From assembly GCA_964369265.1 (NCBI GenBank), contig CAYJEV010000034.1, positions 1 through 16,218 of the forward strand: DNA of 16,218 bases, given 5' to 3'. This DNA is from DAMCAP01 sp964369265. GTDB taxonomy: Bacteria; Bacillota; Clostridia; Oscillospirales; Ruminococcaceae. Both the position numbers and the translations under genes were made by a program. Of the stretch, positions 7,771-13,273 are shown piece after piece (position 1 is the stretch's first letter; every line of letters starts with the position of its first letter). A model generated the notes under the pieces. The model searched no databases and had not been told where the DNA came from. It saw only the letters and a list, made by a program, of their open reading frames with translations.

Positions 7771-8487
7771 TTATTTTGATTCATCTTCAATTAGCTGCTT
7801 AAGGGATAGTATCGCTTCTTCAAGCCCGCCTAAATGATCAATTAAGCCTTCTTTAACAGCTGTTTCTCCATCAACAATAGTTCCAACATCCAAAACTAAT
7901 TCGTCTGTATTCATCATCAAGCTTTTAAACCTTGGGGCAGATACATTAGAATTAGCAACAACGAATTTTGATATCCTCTCCTGCATTCTTTCAAAATAAG
8001 CAAGAGTTTGAGGAACTCCAAGCACCATTCCATTCATTCTAACAGGGTGTATTGTCATTGTTGCGCTTGGCACTATAAAAGAGCGCTTTGTGCTGCAAGA
8101 AAGCGGAACTCCTATACTATGCCCGCCGCCAAGCACCAAAGAAACACTAGGCTTGCTCATTCCAGCTATAAGCTCCGCAATTGCAAGACCAGCCTCAACA
8201 TCTCCGCCAACTGTGTTTAATATAACCAGCAAGCCTTTGATGTTAGGATCTTGTTCTGCTTCAACAAGCATTGGAATTACATGCTCATATTTTGTTGTTT
8301 TTGTCTGATCTGAAAGCGTATAATGCCCCTCAATCTGCCCTATTATAGTTAGGCAATAAATAGGGTTTGGCTCATTTGTTACAATGCCAGGCTTTTCATT
8401 TTCGGCAAGCTGATTTACTTCTTCTTGCTTATTTGTCGTTTTCTCTGGCTTCTCTTCATCATCTTTTCTTTGGCTAAATATCTGCAT
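7771..8487 (-). CDS. tepA: TepA-type ClpP-like serine protease (translocation-enhancing protein family)
   Basis: A 238-residue ClpP-fold protein. The first 40 residues are charged and variable. The rest closely follows Bacillus TepA/YmfB: CLTIIGQIEGHYTL, TKTTKYEHVIP, ILNTVGGDVEAGLAIAE (89-105), the nucleophile region GGGHSIG (120-126, Ser124) and TMTIHPVR (143-150, His147). TepA is reported to help degrade signal peptides after secretion, at the inner face of the membrane; that role is inferred here from homology. ATG 8487 has an excellent AGGAGG (8493-8498) at 5 nt. In Bacillus, tepA stands just before spoIIIE; here uppP and a repeat-rich spacer lie between them. A good promoter is visible about 105-135 nt upstream (8593-8621). 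Confidence 0.9.
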   Translation of the reverse strand: MQIFSQRKDDEEKPEKTTNKQEEVNQLAENEKPGIVTNEPNPIYCLTIIGQIEGHYTLSDQTKTTKYEHVIPMLVEAEQDPNIKGLLVILNTVGGDVEAGLAIAELIAGMSKPSVSLVLGGGHSIGVPLSCSTKRSFIVPSATMTIHPVRMNGMVLGVPQTLAYFERMQERISKFVVANSNVSAPRFKSLMMNTDELVLDVGTIVDGETAVKEGLIDHLGGLEEAILSLKQLIEDESK

Positions 8488-8592
8488 TTTTTCCTCCTGA
8501 ATGTTCTAGGACTCTTTTAGTGAACATTTAAAGTATATGCAGATATTCTTCATTTAATCTAGCAAAAGCTTAGATTTTAATTCGTACATTAT

Positions 8593-8621
8593 AGTATAGC
8601 ATATTTATTTACCACTAACAA
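8593..8621 (-). promoter_or_regulatory. Probable sigma-A-type promoter of tepA
   Basis: On the minus strand the -35 box is TTGTTA (8621-8616) and the -10 box TATACT (8598-8593) with exactly 17 nt between. A TATAAT lies 5 nt further on. Predicted transcript start is near 8585, leaving a leader of about 100 nt before ATG 8487. The leader contains an imperfect hairpin (AATCTAGC with GCTTAGATT, loop AAAA, near 8556-8577) without a T-run. Confidence 0.55.
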
Positions 8622-8774
8622 GATGCTTATAAACAAATTATTCACTTTTATCGATTATATTATTTTCAGCAATAACTTTCAATGATAACTTCACCTCGAT
8701 ATTTGTTTTTAATTTATCAAAGCCCTTTATTTTCTAAATATTGCATAAAAAAAAGAATAATTATGTATAAACTA

Positions 8775-8803
8775 TTGCATAATTCGATTTTTTGTATTAT
8801 AAT
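8775..8803 (+). promoter_or_regulatory. Probable promoter of the chemotaxis receptor gene
   Basis: TTGCAT (8775-8780) and a perfect TATAAT (8798-8803) are separated by 17 nt. The -35 box is weak (3 of 6), which suggests activator help. The decamer TATTGCATAA overlapping the -35 box (8773-8782) is repeated exactly at 8739-8748, 34 nt upstream. No flagellar sigma-D promoter (TAAA, then GCCGATAA) is seen. The rest of the 413-nt intergenic region 8488-8900 is AT-rich and holds no gene. Confidence 0.5.
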
Positions 8804-8810
8804 ACAACTA

Positions 8811-8844
8811 TTACTATATATAGTAAAACTTCACTATATTAGTG
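8811..8844. promoter_or_regulatory. Tandem palindromes beside the promoter, possible operator
   Basis: TTACTATATATAGTAA (8811-8826) is a perfect 16-nt palindrome. CACTA-TAT-TAGTG (8832-8844) is a second inverted repeat sharing the ACTATAT/TAGT half-sites. They begin 8 nt after the -10 box, at the expected transcript start, a classic position for a repressor. AT-richness makes chance palindromes more likely, and I cannot name a regulator. Confidence 0.35.
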
Positions 8845-8900
8845 CATAAATAGCTTTTAGCCGCTTTAGTTTTATGTCTATTGGACAGAGAGGAAAATGT

Positions 8901-10396
8901 ATGAAAACAATTAAAAGTCGTATTCTAGTTTCAATGTTATCCCTAGTTATTATTGGGATTTCTATCACAGGAGGACTGCTTATTCTAAGCAGNNNNNNNN
9001 NNNNNNNNNNNNNNNNNNNNNNNNNNNNNNNNNNNNNNNNNNNNNNNNNNNNNNNNNNNNNNNNNNNNNNNNNNNNNNNNNNNNNNNNNNNNCTGAATAT
9101 AGCTATGCTGGCATCACTCAAGTTGCTGCATATAACCCAATTGAGGGCACAAATGGCTGGGGTATATATATAACTGCTGTTGAAGATGAGTTCCTATCTG
9201 CATTATTCACAAGCATAACTGGTGCAGTTGGGGTGATGATTGCTGTTATTATAATTTCAAGCATTGTCATTACAATACTTTCAAATAAAATCGCAAAGCC
9301 AGTTTCTCAATGTGCAGAAAGGCTTGCACTGCTAGCTGAAGGCGATTTCACCTCTCCAGTACCAAACATCAACTCAAAAGATGAAACAGGAAAACTAATA
9401 AATTCCACAAAACAAATTGCCGATACCCTATCCACACTAATTCCAGATTTATGTACAGGGATTGAATCTATGTCTAAGGGCAACTTTAATATCGATTCAA
9501 GCTGTTCAGATTTCTATGTTGGCGGATTTGCGCCTCTTCTATCTTCAATGTATGATTTAGTTCTTAATATGTCAACAACATTAAGACATATTGATAATGC
9601 TGCAATTGAAGTTAACTCTGGTGCAGTTCAAGTATCAGTTAGCTCCCAGTCCCTTGCAGAAGGTGCTACTGAGCAGGCAGCTTCTATTGATGAGCTTGCT
9701 CGTGCTATAGAAGATATTTCAAAGACCATTTCAAACACTGCTTCTCAGTCCCAAGATGCTAACAAAGCAAATGATACTTCCTACATAGCTCTTAATAAAA
9801 CTGTTGAGCAAATGCAACAAATGATGGTTGCAATGCAGAATATTGATTCAAAATCTAAAGAAATTAGCAAGATAATTAAAGTTATTGACGATATCGCATT
9901 CCAAACTAACATCCTTTCTCTAAATGCTGCTGTTGAGGCTGCAAGAGCTGGTTCTGCCGGCAAGGGATTTGCTGTTGTTGCAGACGAGGTTAGAACTCTT
10001 GCAACAAGATCTGCTCAATCTGCTAAGGATATCACAACCTTAATTGAAGAAACTGTCGCTGTTGTTAATGACGGAAATACAATTGCAACTGAAACTTCAA
10101 GCTCTATAAACGATGTTATAGCTGGTGCAACTGTTGTTAGCAATGCAATTAAGGATATTAGTGTATCCTCAAAACATCAATCAGAATCGATAGTTGAAAT
10201 TAACTCTAGCATTGAAAGAATTGCTTCAGTTGTTAACACAAACTCCGCAACTTCCGAGGAAAGCGCTGCTGCTAGTGAGCAATTATCAGGACAGGCACAA
10301 ATGCTAAAACAACTTGTTGGAAGCTTTGTGTTAAAAGAAGACGGCACTAATAATCAAAATACACTAAGAGCTTCAGAAACTTATATGTTAGATTAA
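8901..10396 (+). CDS. Methyl-accepting chemotaxis protein, interrupted by an assembly gap
   Basis: A transmembrane chemoreceptor that signals to CheA/CheW. ATG 8901 is chosen for GAGAGG (8888-8893) at 7 nt; an in-frame ATG at 8874 lacks a site. The first 30 residues hold the basic start and first membrane helix. After the gap, coding resumes at 9095 in another frame with the end of a sensor domain resembling dCache (SYAGITQVAAYNPIEGTNGWG, then IYITAV). There follow a second membrane helix (about 9222-9285), a HAMP domain (KIAKPVSQC and onwards), a HAMP-like GNFNI segment, and the signalling coiled coil with hairpin tip DDIAFQTNILSLNAAVEAAR and GKGFAVVADEVRTLA. No C-terminal NWETF-type tether is present. 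433 residues are visible after the gap. The frame difference is explained by the arbitrary gap length, not by a mutation. It has its own promoter and terminator. Confidence 0.92.
8993..9092. other. Assembly gap (100 N)
   Basis: Exactly 100 N, a standard placeholder for a gap of unknown size. The open frames on the two sides fit one protein only if the missing length is 2 more than a multiple of 3, whereas 100 is 1 more. A typical dCache domain would need several hundred bases here. Confidence 0.97.
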
Positions 10397-10433
10397 TATT
10401 GTTGTTGATACCAGTTAAAAAACTTCAAAAAAC

Positions 10434-10466
10434 AGGAGCGAACTGCTAAAAGTTCGCTCCTATTTT
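10434..10466. terminator. Bidirectional rho-independent terminator
   Basis: AGGAGCGAACT (10434-10444) pairs perfectly with AGTTCGCTCCT (10451-10461): an 11-bp, fairly GC-rich stem with a 6-nt loop GCTAAA. It is followed by ATTTTATTT on the plus strand. On the minus strand it is followed by GTTTTTTGAAGTTTTTT. It separates the convergent chemotaxis receptor and M20 hydrolase genes. Confidence 0.92.
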
Positions 10467-10477
10467 ATTTGCAATTT

Positions 10478-11689
10478 TTATTGATTTGACTTTAAATATT
10501 CTAACATTACCTCAGCACCCATTACAATATCTTCAGCTTTGCAATCCTCTAAAGGATTGTGGCTAATTCCTTTTAAACAAGGAATGAACACTAAGCCTGT
10601 ATCGCAGATATCAGCAAAGGTTGCGCAGTCGTGAGTTGCACCGCTAGGCATACGTTTAGCTGATATGCCACATCTCTTCGCAGAAGCTTCAAGGCTATCG
10701 GCAATTCTCTTTGACAGCGCAACTGGCGGAACACCACCAATATTTTTAACCTCAATGCTCACCTTTCGCCTTTTAATAATTTCCTCAACTGCTTCTCTGA
10801 CTAAAAGCTCCATTCTATCAATGCTTTTAATGTCTGTACCTCTTAAATCGACACCTAAATAACATTCTCCAGGCACAACATTCATAACATTAGGGTGGTT
10901 TCTGACTAGTCCTACTGTTGCAACAGAACCGCTATTCACCTCGCAAAATCCAGCCTTTTCCACAGCTAAAATAATCTCTGCTGCCGCACACATCGCATCA
11001 TGACGAAGAGGCATTGGAGTTGCACCTGAATGTTCTGCCATGCCGTTTATGGTAACTGCAAGTCGTCTAGGGCCAGCTATATTATCGACTATACCAAGAG
11101 TTATGCCAGCATCTTCAAGCGTTCTTGCCTGCTCAATATGAAGCTCTAAATATTCTTTAACCCCTGAAATTCGTTTTGGTGTAAAGCTAAAGCCTTTTTT
11201 TGCAAATATATCAGAAAGTTTCTCGCCATTTAAAGAAGTAAGGTCTGGAAGAGATACTTTAAACTCCTCCCCAGTTATTAGCCCGCTACCAATTGTACAG
11301 CACCCAAAGTTACTGCTTTCCTCGCATCTAAATGCAACAACTCTCAAAGGTATATTTAGGTTTTGCTCCTTAATGTATTTTAGTAGTAGTAAGCCAGCCA
11401 TCACACCAGCAGGCCCATCATATCTCCCTCCATCAACCACAGAGTCTAGATGAGAGCCCATCAAGATATACTCTTCTTCGTTGTCAAATGCTAAAAAACT
11501 GTTCCCAACCTCATCAATATAACTACGGCATCCAAGTTCTTCACCATACTTAATAAACCTATTATGCATCTCATCTTCAACAGATGAAAACCCAAGCCTA
11601 TTAGCACTATTTCCTTCAAGCACTCCAATAGAATTAAAACCCTCCATTATCTCTTTCATATAGATAACAGCTTTTTCTCGACCAAACAT
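10478..11689 (-). CDS. M20 family Zn-dependent amidohydrolase (N-carbamoyl amino acid hydrolase / allantoate amidohydrolase type)
   Basis: About 403 residues. The family cleaves ureido or carbamoyl C-N bonds (N-carbamoyl amino acids, allantoate, ureidopropionate), usually in nitrogen salvage. Di-metal site residues are visible, numbered from ATG 11689: GSHLDS (His80), RYDG (Asp91), the EE pair (123-124), ELHIEQ (His184) and GISHNP (His377). The dimerisation-domain motif AEHSGATP and PSGATHDCATF are also present. The exact substrate cannot be read from sequence. I prefer ATG 11689 because GGAGG lies 8 nt before it; an ATG at 11704 would add five residues but itself overlaps that site. It starts within about 20 nt of the GTPase stop, so the two form one transcript and translation may be coupled. 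No allantoin or pyrimidine pathway gene lies alongside. Confidence 0.9.
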   Translation of the reverse strand: MFGREKAVIYMKEIMEGFNSIGVLEGNSANRLGFSSVEDEMHNRFIKYGEELGCRSYIDEVGNSFLAFDNEEEYILMGSHLDSVVDGGRYDGPAGVMAGLLLLKYIKEQNLNIPLRVVAFRCEESSNFGCCTIGSGLITGEEFKVSLPDLTSLNGEKLSDIFAKKGFSFTPKRISGVKEYLELHIEQARTLEDAGITLGIVDNIAGPRRLAVTINGMAEHSGATPMPLRHDAMCAAAEIILAVEKAGFCEVNSGSVATVGLVRNHPNVMNVVPGECYLGVDLRGTDIKSIDRMELLVREAVEEIIKRRKVSIEVKNIGGVPPVALSKRIADSLEASAKRCGISAKRMPSGATHDCATFADICDTGLVFIPCLKGISHNPLEDCKAEDIVMGAEVMLEYLKSNQ

Positions 11690-11707
11690 AGCATACTCCT
11701 CCATATT

Positions 11708-13066
11708 TTATCCCTTTAGTTCTTTTTCTTTCGCCCTTGCTTTTTTAGTAGACTCTTTAAATACCTTTGCCGCCTCTTTAATGTCCTTGCCATCTATATA
11801 ATAAGCCAAAGCAGCGTTTCCCATCGCCTGAGTTCCTGCGAAGGCAATACTAGCGCTAATCGCAGAGCCAGAGCCTGGGAAAATGCCGTTGCCAAGCTTA
11901 GTTAATTGATGAGCAGCTAGCCTGAACATCATTCCAGCCCCTCCAACACCACCAAGACTAAACAAAAACTCCCTCGCTGTCTTCATGCTAACTTCTCTGC
12001 CACTAAGAGCAGCTATCATCGCCACCATTATTGATTGAAGCGACAATAAAATATACATGTCTGCAATTGGGATTGGCGTTAAAGAAACTGTTGAGGATAT
12101 TGTTGAGAAAGAATTTATTATTGTTTTTGCTATCTTTCTCATAACCTCATCAAGCTTAAAAGCCATCCTTAGTCCCATAACCGCATTTGCATCTTTAATT
12201 GCGTCTTCCATTACTGTGTGTAGCTCATTTATTTTATATCTTCCATCAAAGAAAATTTGAAGCTCCCTCACCTCTTTTGGCAGCATGCATTCAATATCAA
12301 TTGCGCTAACTTCATTCCCCTCACTATCGCACCAGTCAATCAAAGATGATACTTCGATAATGTTTTGCAGTTTCAGCCCGCTTTCAGCAAGGAAGCTTTT
12401 ATATCTTTGCCTTATCGCCTCAATTGTTTCTAGCTTTTTAGCTGGATATTCAGCAGGGGTTTTCGCCCTAGTTGGCGGAACTTCATCAACCTTGTTCACA
12501 ACAACTATAACAGGAAGCTCCATATAGTTTTCTGAATAGTAGTGCTTGCATAGTTGCTTCAATAATAGCGCGTCACGATTAACATTATCCCTCGAGGTTG
12601 CTGGCACTAAAAACAACACAACATCAGGAACAAACTTAGTCAGCTCTTCTATTAGTTGCTCTTCTGCCGATTTATCGTTACTAAGCTTTTCAGATTCAGA
12701 AGTTCCCCTTGAGTCCATTATCTCCATTAAGACTCTGTCATTGTCCATGCATTTATATGTCGAAACGCCAGCAGTGCAGCTTTCTACATCGCTTACTTGA
12801 GCCAAATATGCCCCAGCAAAAGCATTTATTAAGCTGCTTTTTCCAACTCCTGTTCTACCAACTAAAAGCAGACGAGGAGGTCGCTGTTTATCTATTCCCT
12901 CCATTAGTTCCTTTAGCTCTTTATCGCCAAGAATGGCATCTCTCAAAAGCGCCTTTACTTTATCTGGGATTACGTCTGGGATTTGATTTATTATGCTATC
13001 AATTTTATAATATATTTCTTTTATCGCATGTATACGCTGCTTTATATCTGCTTCTATATTCACCAT
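11708..13066 (-). CDS. Era-like GTPase with C-terminal DUF697 (YcjF-like) membrane domain
   Basis: A 452-residue GTP-binding protein. Motifs: G1 GRTGVGKSS (70-78), G2 region CTAGVSTYK (97-105), G3 DSRG (118-121) in place of the common DTPG, and G4 NKVD (191-194), with a likely G5 at EVSSL (238-242). The N-terminal 60 residues are helical. The C-terminal part (about 317-425) is hydrophobic, begins TPIPIADMYIL, is Gly/Ala-rich and matches the DUF697 type, which usually associates with membranes. The tail (427-452) is highly charged and Lys-rich. The cellular role is unknown; such GTPases are often linked to membranes or stress. ATG 13066 has GAGG only 4 nt upstream, and the next codon, GTG 13063, has better spacing. 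It leads a two-gene unit with the M20 hydrolase and is divergent from the large surface protein. Confidence 0.88.
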   Translation of the reverse strand: MVNIEADIKQRIHAIKEIYYKIDSIINQIPDVIPDKVKALLRDAILGDKELKELMEGIDKQRPPRLLLVGRTGVGKSSLINAFAGAYLAQVSDVESCTAGVSTYKCMDNDRVLMEIMDSRGTSESEKLSNDKSAEEQLIEELTKFVPDVVLFLVPATSRDNVNRDALLLKQLCKHYYSENYMELPVIVVVNKVDEVPPTRAKTPAEYPAKKLETIEAIRQRYKSFLAESGLKLQNIIEVSSLIDWCDSEGNEVSAIDIECMLPKEVRELQIFFDGRYKINELHTVMEDAIKDANAVMGLRMAFKLDEVMRKIAKTIINSFSTISSTVSLTPIPIADMYILLSLQSIMVAMIAALSGREVSMKTAREFLFSLGGVGGAGMMFRLAAHQLTKLGNGIFPGSGSAISASIAFAGTQAMGNAALAYYIDGKDIKEAAKVFKESTKKARAKEKELKG

Positions 13067-13092
13067 TATACCTCGCTTTTAATACCTATTTT

Positions 13093-13119
13093 ATTATATG
13101 TGTTTTACTAATGCTACAA
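13093..13119 (-). promoter_or_regulatory. Weak candidate promoter of the GTPase-hydrolase unit
   Basis: On the minus strand TTGTAG (13119-13114) and a perfect TATAAT (13098-13093) are 15 nt apart, shorter than ideal. The predicted leader would be about 20 nt. The region is very AT-rich, so other matches are possible. Confidence 0.3.
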
Positions 13120-13207
13120 ATATACTAACACAAATTAACAAATTTTGCAAATCCTAAGGCTTTTCGACAAAACTTTATATTTTCCATCATAAATATATAA
13201 AATTTAC

Positions 13208-13236
13208 TTGTTTTTCTTTTAAATTTGTATTAAAAT
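13208..13236 (+). promoter_or_regulatory. Candidate promoter of the InlB-repeat protein gene
   Basis: TTGTTT (13208-13213) and TAAAAT (13231-13236) are separated by 17 nt. A transcript start near 13243 would give a leader of about 30 nt to ATG 13274, including the strong AAGGAGG site (13261-13267, 6 nt spacing). Confidence 0.4.
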
Positions 13237-13273
13237 GGACTATATATACTACTTTACCAGAAGGAGGAAATTT

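Noticed and set aside
9233..10396. Independent receptor gene starting at GTG 9233
   Set aside because: The same frame is coding upstream to the gap edge at 9095, with sensor-domain and membrane-helix residues, and there is no ribosome site. It is part of the gene starting at 8901.
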